64,000 nucleotides of DNA from Nocardia sp. NBC_01730. GTDB lineage: Bacteria > Actinomycetota > Actinomycetes > Mycobacteriales > Mycobacteriaceae. The notes beneath the pieces were generated by a model that made no database searches, was not told where the DNA came from, and was given only the letters and a program-made list of their open reading frames with translations. The DNA is taken from positions 3,162,001 through 3,226,000 of the forward strand of contig NZ_CP109162.1 in the NCBI RefSeq assembly GCF_035920445.1. The letters are read 5' to 3'. Position numbers and translations under genes: made by a program. Positions within the stretch are counted from its first letter, which is position 1. Every line of letters starts with the position of its first letter. Shown one piece after another: positions 57,001-64,000 of the stretch.

Positions 57001-60000
57001 GCCATAAAAAGCAGCCCAATACACCGAGCCGTCGTCCTTCGGTTCGACGTAGAAGAAAGCGACAACGTGTCCCCCGCACTCGACAACCTGCAGCCCTGGA
57101 TTGCCGACGAGACTTGTCCAATACCTGGCCGAGCGGATTTTCAGACCCTCGAGAAATTCGTTCAGATTTTCTTTCAACAGGTGGCCGAGTTGAGCCGCGA
57201 CGCCACTGCGATGAGCCTTCACGATGGCACGCACGTCCCCGGCCGTGGCCTGGCGGACAACCAACTCAGCGGTCGCATGCAGACCCCCACTGCCTTCCAC
57301 GTAGGCGACTCGGATCGACTCGCCGCCCGCGGCAACGAAGTAACCCGTCCCTCCGTCCGGAAGCAGAACCCAGTAGCCTTTCGGCCCTCGTGTTCCGTCG
57401 GGAGCATGATCGAACGCAAGTTTGCGATCTCGAGGAGACTCGCCGACAACGACGGCTCGCATCCTCTTCTCAGGGGTAACAATCACACTGACCGTCCGAG
57501 CCCCGGACAGGGCAGACGGATCATCGACGAACCCTACGCCCCGTCTATCGTCCGACGCCGTGACACGGACACTCCCATCGGGCAGCCGCTCGACCGTCAC
57601 CTCCCCGGCGATGGCGGCCGTGTCACGGTCGCCGAGCACCCCGACGACCGCCGCGGAGGCCAGTGCGGCCGCTTCGTCCGGCAGACCAGGCACCATCGCC
57701 ATCAGCTTCGCCCCGATCGCCTGGGCGGCCTCGGACAGGTTCGCGACCGGGCCGTCGAAGCCCAAGAGCACGAGATCGGTCCGGTTCAGCCCAGCGCGCA
57801 GGCTGTCGGCCGAACCGACCACCGCAAACACCTCGGCATCGGGCGACCGTGAACCACCCTCGACCGCAGCGGATTCCGACTCGGACCGGGCCCGCGGCTC
57901 ACCCAGAGGACGGACAGCGTCGGCACTCCCATCACCCCCAGGAGTATGAGCAAAGAACGTCCACGGATCGAGCGGTCGGGCCACGATCGGCGCACCCGCG
58001 AGATCCCGCACCCACCGCCAGGGAATACCCAGACCGCTCACCAAATCGGCCGAGTCGGGGCGCAGGGGCAGTACTCGATTCCCGGAGCGGGCCATATCGC
58101 TCGCCCCGAAACCGATCGGCTGATCCAGCGTCGGGTCGGCGTCGAGTTCCTCGGAATTGTTGGTGTTCGGCGGACCGAGTGCGAAGACCTCGTTGTCCAG
58201 GAAGTTCGGCATCATCCGCAGCATGACGTCGAAATGGGGCTCTCCGAAGGCCGCGAAAACGGCCGATCCGGCCGCCATGTGTTCCTGTATGGTCTCCGCT
58301 GCGATCGTTTCTCTGCGGTGGTGACAGGTCGCAGCCACATGTTGCACCCTGCTGATCACCGGGGCGCCCAGCATCGTGTCCACCGTCTCGCGTAACAGCC
58401 AGCCTTCATCTTCTGGTCGGAACTGACGGGGAAACGACTGTTCGGGATATTCGTGCTCCACCAGGCGAAGGAATTCGCCATGAGGGTCGTAGTTCCCGGA
58501 CAGGATGAAGCTGTACAGGTCGATGGCTTCGCGCAGGTGCTCGTCGATGTCCGGTCGGAATCCTTCTTGTGCCCGTAGACCCTGCGGTATGTGCCGCAAC
58601 ACGTAGTACAGGAAGACCGCGTCCCGATTGTTCCCGTCCTGTATCAAGGCCGCAACCTGTTCGGTCAGGTTCTCTTCCATGGATCTGATTTCGATGCCGT
58701 GTTCTCCGGCCAAGTAGGCGATAAGCGTCATCTCGCTCCCGCCGGAAAGGGACTCTCTTTCCGTTGCACCCGGCACCCTGACTCTGCCTTCGGTCAGGAA
58801 AATCCGCTCCTGCCCGTTGGTTTCGCCGATCCAGTCGTGCAGGAGATGGGTGAGGGCGATCGACTGTGGGTGGTCGGGGTCCGTACGGTGGATCGTCCCG
58901 ACAAAGAGACTGCTGCCGAACTGCACGGCTCTGTGCGGAGTTGCGGGGCCCTCTTGGGGGCTGGCCAGCCTTTCCTGTGCGTGCCCGCCAGCCTGGTCGA
59001 CACGCGCCGCACTCGGTTCCGCGGCCGGCGGTTTCTGCTCGCCGCTTTGCTGGTCGCTGGGCACGGTCTGGGCCGGATCGACCGTGCCGTCACCATCGCC
59101 GTCGAAAACCCGCGCCACGGTCGTCGGGTTCGCCCCGGCCAGGCGAGCGACATCCGCCATGGTGGGCAGTCCACCCGGCGGCGCGCCGTAGCTGTTGGGT
59201 GAGTCGCGGTAAAACGCCTTCGGTCCGACACCCGCCGATTCGGGCAGCATGGCCTCGGCGATCAGCGCTGCCGCCTGCGCGGCGTCGACTCGGTGGGAGT
59301 CGGCGAACCAGTGCCGGATCGCTCGGGTGCCGTCGTCGCAGGTGACATGGGTGCTGCGGTACGACTCCGATACCTTGCCGTCGACTCCCCCCAGGGACCG
59401 GGTGTCGGTGATCCGCTGGGCCAGCGTCCGGCCGTCGACCATCCGACGCAACCTACGGTCCCGCACCGGATCACGGTAGAACTCGATCATCGTGTCGTCC
59501 TGGCCCGCGTGCTGTTCGGGTCCGAAGATCGGCTCGGTGACGTCGAGGACACCGTCGCGGGTGACCTGAGTCCGCTTGTAGCGGATGGTGATACCGCGGT
59601 CGAGCAGCGCCTCCTGCGTCACCTTCAGCAGCCGCAACACCGCGGGCACGTCGTCCACAGGTGAGATGACGATGATCTCGTTGCGCACTGCGTTGAAACC
59701 AATTGCCTCACAGAGCGGTACCGCCTGCTCGGCCGCGATTTCATCGCGGGCGGCCACTATGCCCGCGACCTCCAGGACCGCAGCGAGTTCCGCCTCGAGC
59801 GCCGCCCCGACCTGCCACAGTTCGTCGCACAGCAGCCGCGCGACCAGGGTCTCGCGCGCGGCACCCGTCGCCTCGGACTCGGTTGTCCTGGACTCCGCTG
59901 CCTCGGGCTCAGTCGTCTGCTGCCGCTCGGCTGCCGTCCGCACTGCCTGCCGGATCTCGTCCGGATCCATCCCGGTCACGTCCAAGCCGAGCTGGCCGCA

Positions 60001-63000
60001 CCAGCGGGCGATGTCGCCGTGGAAATCGCGCACCTGGCGGTCGGCCACCTCAACCTGGCGGCGCACACTCGCCCGCAGTTCACCCGGCGGTGTCGCCGGA
60101 TCCGCACGCCAGGTCTGCCAGGAAGGCAGCTGCGCAGCGGCCCGATCCAACTCCCGCTGCAGCTGCCGGTCCGCTTCGTCTTCTACCAGATCCAGTTCTA
60201 CTGGGGGCGTAGCAGCTTCATCACCGAAAGGCAGGTCCCGGGCTCCGTCACGCAGCAACGCGATGACCTCATCAGCCAGTGCCTGCGGGCTGTCGGCCGC
60301 CAAGCCTCCGAACCACGCCGACACCACCTCACCCGAACTGAGTGCGGCGCCCTTCGTTTTCGCGATCGCATAGTGCCCCTCGCCGCTTCGCACCATACCC
60401 ACAGCCACGATCTGGAGCCGGACCGTGAAACCGTCGATGTCGATCAGCCGGGGAAGGACCAGGTGACCTTCGTCGCCCTCGGGATCCACGTCGTAGCTCA
60501 GGTCCTGGAGGGTGAATTCCCGCTCGACAATCTGCCGCGCGGCCTCCTTCGCACCGAAGATGTCCAGCACCTCGTCGGGATGGACGGCCCTGACCACCCG
60601 GACCAGGTCCTCCACTGTGGGGTTGGGGCCGACCCCGGCCCGCGCCAACCAGTTCGGGAAGCCTTCCGGTTCCAGCATCCGCTTACCGCGCCGGTGGCGC
60701 AGATACAGCTCCAACAGCAGCGCCTTGACCTCGACCGAGGACAGTGCATGGTGGTATCCGCCCACCGGCTCGACCACGGCGTGGGTGGCCTCGGCGACCG
60801 TGCCGTCGGCGCCGAGTGCCAACTCGATCTGGAGGATTGTGTACTTCTGCGGCCGCAACGGGGTCGGCGGCAGATACACATCCGTGAATTCCGCCGGGTC
60901 GCTGAACGCCAAATCCGTCAGGGCACGTCGGTGCCTGCCCTCGAGCGCCACGACACACAGCACCGGGAGGTCCGGGCCCGGCGTGTCGATAACGACAGCG
61001 TGCGGGCTGCCGACCTGCCTGCCGTGGGCGAGCCGTTCGGCGATGAAACGCTCAGCCACCCGGGCATCGAGCTCCCGCATGGCATTGTCGCGTTCGCCGA
61101 CCACAGTGGCGAGCTGGTCGATATCGCGGTCGCGGCGGACCAGCTCCGCGCGCCGGACCCGTGCGGCGGCGAAGCACTCGGCATGTGGCCGCAACGGATC
61201 GTCCTGCGCCAGCGCGGCCGGATCCCCGAATGCGTCCAATCTGGCCGCCCAGAGCTGCGCCGGGTCTGTTCGCAGTTCGTCGGCCAGCTCCCGCCAGTCG
61301 CGCCGCACCTCGGCGAACAGCTCCTTGAACTGCGGGTCCGCCGGCGCCAGCGTAGTCGGGTCGGTGATCTCCAACCGCTCGGCCAGTTCATCACGCTGCT
61401 GTTCCAGCTCGCGGACCCGGGCAACGGCGGCGACGACTTCCGCCGGGTCGATCAGCCGAGCCGCGGGCACCACCGTCGGCGGTGCGATAGCAGGCTGCGC
61501 CTCGGGGCGCGGCACGGTGCGGTATTCGATCGAATAGTCCTGGCCGTCGCGCCCCGGCGCGGAACCGAGCACCCCGTCGAACTCGTCCCGGTGCTGCACA
61601 GCCAACCTGGTCAGCGCCCGGTCGTGCCCGCCATCGAAAGCGACGACGATCAACCGTCGTTCGGCCGGGAACCAGGCGACCTGGTTGTCCCGATTCTCCC
61701 CGCCGGGGCTGCCGGTCAACGCCTCATCGGCGATGATCCGCTCGACAATCGGGCCACACACCTGGGCCTGTATCTCATCGCCGGCCCGCACCGCCGCCAC
61801 GGTCTGGTCGTAGTGCAGCTCGGCGGTCAGCACCCGATACCGCCGCAGCAGCTCCACCAACTCCGGCAGGTGTTGTTCCCGGTTCAGGATGTCGGTTCTG
61901 CGGTCGTCCAGCGCCCAATACGCCGCGAGTTCACGCGGCAGCCCGATCCGCTCCAGGTCCACCTCTTCCTGCGCGACACCGGTTTCAGCGGCGAGGTCGA
62001 AAATCAACCTCCGCCGATCATCGGCAACCTGGATACGAGCAGTGGCGATCTCGGCGTCGACCAACCATCCGGGCTGATCGACAGCCAACCTGCCCGGATC
62101 CCGTATCCCGAGCGCAGCCGCCAACTCGTCACGCCGCCGTTCCAGCGCCCGAAGCTGTTCACGAACATCGGCTTGCGCAACACCGAATAGTTCCGGCGGA
62201 CCCGGGTCCGGCTCCGGCGGGCGATGGCCGACCGCGATATCCTCCTCGTCCCAGCGGAAGGCGAACAAACCGTCCTCGCCGGGGATCGGCACCGGGTAGT
62301 TCTCGTTGTTCAGGAACAGACCCAGCACCGGCTGGTGGGCTTCCACCCTTGTCGGCAGGTAGTTCTCGATGATCTCGCCACGGCTGGGGTCGTGCTTCTC
62401 GAACCGGAAGGTGCCGTCGGCCCGATGCTCGGCCAACACGATCTGGTCGACGTGCCAGAGGTTGCCGCGCGACCCGGTGCCCGGGACGCTCCGTTTGAAC
62501 ACCAGCACCGAGGACCCGACGACGCCACGCCGCGTCAACCGGCGAATCGCCTCGCCGACCCTCGGCAGCCGCTGCGCCCGCGGCGCGACGGCTGGCGACA
62601 CGTGGATGCCGGCCAACGCCGCTTCCACCTCACTGATTCGCGTTCCGGCGATCCCGGCGGGGCCCATCTCGGCGATGTCGTCGCGCCCGGAGTTGGCCCG
62701 GATGCCGTTGACCAGTTTCGGCGCGCACTGGTACTGCTCACGCGCGCTCGCCTCGTCACGGCGGTTGTCCGGTGTCTGCGGGGCGGCGACACCGTCGGAA
62801 GCCGACGGGTCCGAATACCCCAACTGGTTGACGCCCTGGCTGAGTGCATTCCAGTCGAACCGCAGATCGGCCGCTCGGCCGTCAAGAGCACCCGCCACCG
62901 ACCCACGCGGCAGTCCGTCGAAAAACTGCAACCCCATGCCGGCGCCCGGCAGTCGTGCCTGCCGCGCCAGCCGATCCTGCCGAGCTCTGAACTCGTCGAG

Positions 63001-64000
63001 CGCACCGGCCGCGCCGTCGGCAACTACCCGGTGTGGCAGGTGGATGACCGCGTCGGTTTTCTCGCTGCCGTATTCACCACCGTCGCGGCGATAGTCGGTG
63101 AGGTCCGCGACGAAGGTCACCTCGGCCGCATCCGCCACGGCGGCGGCAGCGCCCAGTGCACTGTCGGCGTCGGTGCCGCCGGTGAACGACACGGTGACCG
63201 TCGCCGCGCTGTCGCGCACCCGCTGACCGACCGGGAGCACACCACTGGGCCAGCGCCCCCAGCCGATGTGGCCGTTGCCGACATGCACGGCCACCTTCTC
63301 CTCAGGATGCCGCCGCTGTGCCTCGGCGATTTTCGCGGCCATGTGTGCTTCGCGTTCCTCGTCGGTCGGCCGAGCAGCGTGGTCGACATCCACCGCGACC
63401 ACTTCCATCCCCACGGTGGCCATGGCACGCAGGATTTCCCGGCTCAGCGTGGACGGGCCGCAATACACCTGGTCGAGGTTCTCGGTCCCACTGTTGAGCT
63501 CATCGAACGCCCGGTGGTGCGGCGCTTCGAACACCCAGACCCGCACACCCGCGGCATACAACGCGGTGGCCTGGTTGATCAGGAACCGGGCGATCTCCGG
63601 GTTGTCATGCGTGTCTCCCAGCAGCAGCACATCCTGCTCACGTAACAGCTCGTCCCAGTTCACCTCTCGCCGCTGCCGAGCCAACTCCGCCAGCGCCGGA
63701 TCGACCTCCGGTGGGCGGTGGCCGATCATGCGCTCTTCGCGCAGCCGCGGGCGGTCGGCCAGGTCGACCGTCTGGTCTGCGTACACCGGCTCCGCAACAC
63801 CGGATTCGGCAACCTCGGCCTCGGGCTGCTCGGACCTGCGGCGGATCGGTCGACCATCCCACCCCCGTCTACCACTGCCGAACGGCTGCATCGCGCCCTG
63901 CGCGTGCTGTCCGCGCCCATGCCCGCCGAGCCCCGGGCCCGCCACCGGATCGTCGAATCTCGGCCGACCACCGATCACGTAGAACACATCCGCAAGCCGA
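50341..64000 (-). CDS. Giant multidomain polymorphic-toxin-like protein (5' end off window)
   Basis: One frame of more than 4,550 codons, open at the right edge (still open before a GTG at 63987), ending TAA at 50341. Visible residues counted from that GTG: Tiki/ChaN-like domain (about 105-300, LLLGDTHDNPE); papain-fold glutamine-deamidase-like (about 415-580); repeated coiled modules (600-1030); LacI-type helix-turn-helix (about 1600); second Tiki-like domain (about 1690-1930); GNAT acetyltransferase (about 2245-2385); array of sigma-like modules (about 2535-3570); two more LacI-type helices (3590-3685); a beta-rich region; kinase-like C-terminus (4320-4548). FFAHTPGGDG/FFAHTPGVDG recurs as a module boundary. 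No membrane helix or signal peptide is seen; type VII export through an N-terminus outside the window is plausible. Confidence 0.85.
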   Translation of the reverse strand, partial: RLADVFYVIGGRPRFDDPVAGPGLGGHGRGQHAQGAMQPFGSGRRGWDGRPIRRRSEQPEAEVAESGVAEPVYADQTVDLADRPRLREERMIGHRPPEVDPALAELARQRREVNWDELLREQDVLLLGDTHDNPEIARFLINQATALYAAGVRVWVFEAPHHRAFDELNSGTENLDQVYCGPSTLSREILRAMATVGMEVVAVDVDHAARPTDEEREAHMAAKIAEAQRRHPEEKVAVHVGNGHIGWGRWPSGVLPVGQRVRDSAATVTVSFTGGTDADSALGAAAAVADAAEVTFVADLTDYRRDGGEYGSEKTDAVIHLPHRVVADGAAGALDEFRARQDRLARQARLPGAGMGLQFFDGLPRGSVAGALDGRAADLRFDWNALSQGVNQLGYSDPSASDGVAAPQTPDNRRDEASAREQYQCAPKLVNGIRANSGRDDIAEMGPAGIAGTRISEVEAALAGIHVSPAVAPRAQRLPRVGEAIRRLTRRGVVGSSVLVFKRSVPGTGSRGNLWHVDQIVLAEHRADGTFRFEKHDPSRGEIIENYLPTRVEAHQPVLGLFLNNENYPVPIPGEDGLFAFRWDEEDIAVGHRPPEPDPGPPELFGVAQADVREQLRALERRRDELAAALGIRDPGRLAVDQPGWLVDAEIATARIQVADDRRRLIFDLAAETGVAQEEVDLERIGLPRELAAYWALDDRRTDILNREQHLPELVELLRRYRVLTAELHYDQTVAAVRAGDEIQAQVCGPIVERIIADEALTGSPGGENRDNQVAWFPAERRLIVVAFDGGHDRALTRLAVQHRDEFDGVLGSAPGRDGQDYSIEYRTVPRPEAQPAIAPPTVVPAARLIDPAEVVAAVARVRELEQQRDELAERLEITDPTTLAPADPQFKELFAEVRRDWRELADELRTDPAQLWAARLDAFGDPAALAQDDPLRPHAECFAAARVRRAELVRRDRDIDQLATVVGERDNAMRELDARVAERFIAERLAHGRQVGSPHAVVIDTPGPDLPVLCVVALEGRHRRALTDLAFSDPAEFTDVYLPPTPLRPQKYTILQIELALGADGTVAEATHAVVEPVGGYHHALSSVEVKALLLELYLRHRRGKRMLEPEGFPNWLARAGVGPNPTVEDLVRVVRAVHPDEVLDIFGAKEAARQIVEREFTLQDLSYDVDPEGDEGHLVLPRLIDIDGFTVRLQIVAVGMVRSGEGHYAIAKTKGAALSSGEVVSAWFGGLAADSPQALADEVIALLRDGARDLPFGDEAATPPVELDLVEDEADRQLQRELDRAAAQLPSWQTWRADPATPPGELRASVRRQVEVADRQVRDFHGDIARWCGQLGLDVTGMDPDEIRQAVRTAAERQQTTEPEAAESRTTESEATGAARETLVARLLCDELWQVGAALEAELAAVLEVAGIVAARDEIAAEQAVPLCEAIGFNAVRNEIIVISPVDDVPAVLRLLKVTQEALLDRGITIRYKRTQVTRDGVLDVTEPIFGPEQHAGQDDTMIEFYRDPVRDRRLRRMVDGRTLAQRITDTRSLGGVDGKVSESYRSTHVTCDDGTRAIRHWFADSHRVDAAQAAALIAEAMLPESAGVGPKAFYRDSPNSYGAPPGGLPTMADVARLAGANPTTVARVFDGDGDGTVDPAQTVPSDQQSGEQKPPAAEPSAARVDQAGGHAQERLASPQEGPATPHRAVQFGSSLFVGTIHRTDPDHPQSIALTHLLHDWIGETNGQERIFLTEGRVRVPGATERESLSGGSEMTLIAYLAGEHGIEIRSMEENLTEQVAALIQDGNNRDAVFLYYVLRHIPQGLRAQEGFRPDIDEHLREAIDLYSFILSGNYDPHGEFLRLVEHEYPEQSFPRQFRPEDEGWLLRETVDTMLGAPVISRVQHVAATCHHRRETIAAETIQEHMAAGSAVFAAFGEPHFDVMLRMMPNFLDNEVFALGPPNTNNSEELDADPTLDQPIGFGASDMARSGNRVLPLRPDSADLVSGLGIPWRWVRDLAGAPIVARPLDPWTFFAHTPGGDGSADAVRPLGEPRARSESESAAVEGGSRSPDAEVFAVVGSADSLRAGLNRTDLVLLGFDGPVANLSEAAQAIGAKLMAMVPGLPDEAAALASAAVVGVLGDRDTAAIAGEVTVERLPDGSVRVTASDDRRGVGFVDDPSALSGARTVSVIVTPEKRMRAVVVGESPRDRKLAFDHAPDGTRGPKGYWVLLPDGGTGYFVAAGGESIRVAYVEGSGGLHATAELVVRQATAGDVRAIVKAHRSGVAAQLGHLLKENLNEFLEGLKIRSARYWTSLVGNPGLQVVECGGHVVAFFYVEPKDDGSVYWAAFYGLLPGMGLGPEVWHRIEEEHGDKIISLVVVDTSPVQGWHEANGFLREGEEDTPPPLKDCGVTAKLIVMKRPPQREPGPRPRLRGAGGGRGPTAADQDPPSAEVAKPIDDQNPVGLPQRDRVEPFPDPRQGLGTWAFGADIAATLNDPASIAGVRDMMGGKQLPDVGPIAWPAGRDLGWWFAADPEHPLPPHEPAESELWELVVAAQRDPAAFGPLRAHFEEQVRAQVTAAVRRPDLSHSDRLAALQAQVESIVTEVFRRMRGGVGGVRAGQDVGVWVGALVGEVLADRVRFVQHARFRWAIEDAAAEGPERDALHRASGPDFRRAVEGLARGQGRAIRLLFWGEGMSFRAAAEVMGVGPGVVEDVMRAGVRRLATELGAEIDEFDDDADAVDEDALAGLLADGGMGLAAAKGVLGAEVAVLQTAKVERFDELRSFVEQLSEEHRDLFVRWWSGDQVPDIARAVGRRGRNDKAAVYNRLYRVIGGLAEQLSPAEQPEAEPRPDIGPIPAAGDALAELLAGGGVALALAEGVLASAVAVLRAAKVERFDDFCRAVERLSDGHRELFVRWFLGQSVLGIAEAVGSSEGSVHVRLYRIIPRIAGWLSGGEGTPEPEPAVLDHTPRELAAHRQPPDTAPVAGDHPELLEQVPTEQLSVAVEPEEQPAEGDPSTDPVAEVDAVPRAEGDEDIPEQWRLERARNWDRVVAVRAGNLAAMDDLFREYESLALGVAMRYLDSEADAQDVVAESFARILGKLRRGEGEGAIEKFRGYLLGVVRNVSLEFRSSAARQIRTDTDGFAEPISGQSGTDSGETAIGRAFESLPPELRTVLRLTTIEDFSVAEAARRLDSTPDAVAVLVERAHDGLRAAFLQERASGWALAAALTARGDALAEALATGGERVAATASIPAVQVAVIQAAKIERLDDLRVAVEHLLATQRECFVRWFLGQSFADIAAAMGGAVPVTERRLVGTVHRLFKQLNDSVPVRYQVPVAARDGEMAAGLVLGNLDAEMAVLQAAALDPAQRPMLWCLVEQLSPEHQECFVRWFVTGQSFGTIAAAMGGTLDGSLSRVRWMVRTLAGWLSGSVPLGVGGERMLVVQVALLDGHRDQVLDLVDRLPERQKDVFLRWFVQRQTITEMAIELGVSENALRVRLRRAVQVVAGGVHLFAPWVMADAGSKSNLVWAALQEDSVLWASCVDEHLSPKLREAIRLQFVEGLSPKEIARRVESTPNTVRIRLYRAIRLLAAWLPAAFGERIERLYEVRRPTTIDVARLAGVDRSMVSRGLDGGIPAHRPTMARIRAAAEELGYTKQQGAVGPVTQNDVARLAGVSSGDVSAVVRDRIPRHRPVAQRVIAAAERLGYPIPAAGDGEARYQRPAGVAPPTRVDPPTFAEELGFSSDVAGALLPRSRGIRPDLFFAHTPGVDGGEPADAFRPPGRQSGADESVGGIDPQQLQAKGYLAGHDDRETTVVDRADDGRDSAAHQAVAAQAFDTRGSRPDPRSDPAGVADVLDVVGGRPEGQQLGRQRFDPGRVEAGEFNDDQSVSARAHRGEVEALRELRELREQYWRTGRSGFSDGLGPDTFYMSDPDRTVAARARLRAVMAEFPADDVSRVGIAGVVDALLENSLGAWVDELDVRRDEEGVFVVSFAVRGSDGQTVLRLEMAGVQASRAAATVYLSPGDAGRVVAALALIPELARGWEGGVQRSRTFEVIVAQIGRLLRDGAGVIEMATSGGVGERLLTIGIATDITDRERGRVVVTFDELEGSLDTAYPDAGDAGSVDLPDIGESRLTVSSSDSDAVGRRRTVRVVDMQGLLNVPPFENCATAVEVGAELTYLLGAWPVGFVTDGVDVDTARARARVIFATELSTRWGEAVDETDDTTAARAEARGDELLDTAASPHGGEHPVTTISDNSDAAPEQSWHESAAQDNSDAIARYIADAFGHDGHGEAAGGTGRSEGSARHREAENVGAAADATHLVSVDEFAARLAAAVRSERPERMTLPHMITAGSMTELLFYPEASLWVVVKSGLTRKAAAAEICASAVGHAIKAPVPPVIGVGDHTVVMPWMPGEDFKRIDADLEALRAAMATVRDTSDAERLGHLDVLINNWDRPRNWLRYIEAVAVPGRSTGQRRAFGYDHAASFQRPVDPNDNVFALRYVSGLNLDNLDADDPYVWVAPNGLKRSEQIEYLENLPALRPLFEAEGFPDWLEGVLIRQRKFIEHAESNE
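52935..53225 (-). other. Tandem LacI-type helix-turn-helices in the giant protein
   Basis: TTIDVARLAGVDRSMVSRGL with RIRAAAEELGY, and VTQNDVARLAGVSSGDVSAV with RVIAAAERLGY: two successive LacI DNA-binding headpieces including the hinge-side helix. A third (TMADVARLAGANPTTVARVF) lies at about 59095-59165. Confidence 0.75.
53280..56380 (-). other. Array of about eight sigma-region-4-like modules
   Basis: Repeated motif L-S-x-x-H-R-E-x-F-V-R-W-F-x-G-Q-S-x-x-x-I-A-x-A-x-G followed by a recognition helix, starting near 56060, 55730, 55375, 54565, 54260, 53945, 53700 and 53430. The 54915-54410 part is a complete ECF-like sigma unit: DDLFREYESLALGVAMRYLD, ADAQDVVAESFARILGKLRR, KFRGYLLGVVRNVSLEF, LPPELRTVLRLTTIEDFSVA. 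A second region-2-like stretch lies at 56370-56100. Confidence 0.75.
62250..62745 (-). other. Papain-fold (glutamine deamidase-like) domain in the giant protein
   Basis: QYQCAPKLVNGIRA, GNLWHVDQIVLAEHRADGTF and RFEKHDPSRGEIIENYLPTR give candidate Cys, His and Asp in the order of the toxin papain-fold family found in actinobacterial polymorphic toxins. Confidence 0.6.

Overview
High-GC actinobacterial DNA, most likely Nocardia or a close relative in Mycobacteriales. The evidence is an EspR-like regulator, a mycosin-type protease, a PknK-type kinase, actinobacterial TnsA/TniQ relics and an enormous multidomain protein of polymorphic-toxin type. No tRNA, rRNA or CRISPR array was seen. Much of the window is mobile-element debris: at least eight insertion-sequence types, several nested, plus fragments of group II introns. 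Many genes are truncated, frameshifted or carry a stop, so this reads as an accessory region under heavy turnover.

Layout. 0-2.5 kb: two coupled regulators (an XRE protein and an EspR-like protein) facing an XRE/MmyB-type regulator, with two related operator-like sites between them. 2.5-7.1 kb: IS110, a kinase fragment, an IS3 remnant broken by a group II intron, IS630 copy 1, and IS30 and IS3 remnants. 7.1-12.2 kb: a clean four-gene cluster (asparagine synthase-like, Nudix, nucleotide-sugar dehydrogenase, inositol-monophosphatase-like) behind a long repeated leader. 12.2-15.4 kb: a second IS3/intron/IS630 scar, a complete IS3, and a maturase fragment. 15.5-18 kb: a mycosin-like protease coupled to a membrane protein, and a small secreted protein. 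18.1-26.7 kb: a second leader copy and an MFS transporter, SDR and IS481 debris, a PknK-like kinase, and a cytochrome P450. 26.8-38.1 kb: intron 5' end in a third IS3, IS4 split by IS3, IS630 with a canonical -1 slippery site, an inverted second IS3 copy, an esterase relic behind a third leader copy, a maturase relic, and IS1380. 38.2-46.6 kb: pseudogenes of a PHP phosphoesterase, a possible nucleotidyltransferase, TnsA, TniQ and a resolvase, enclosing an atypical response regulator and a truncated DUF4132-like gene, each behind another leader copy. 46.6-50.2 kb: a TetR/NTF2-like pair, a truncated RCC1-like gene, IS3, and the 3' end of a group II intron. 50.3-64 kb: one open frame of more than 4,550 codons running off the right edge.

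Three things stand out. First, a family of five interspersed repeats (A-E) sits in the same orientation upstream of five unrelated genes and has conserved potential stems, one with a compensatory change. Second, the giant protein carries about eight sigma-region-4-like modules, one complete ECF-sigma-like unit and three LacI-type helix-turn-helices alongside toxin-like enzymatic domains. Third, a group II intron is found at exactly the same position in three different IS3 transposase remnants.
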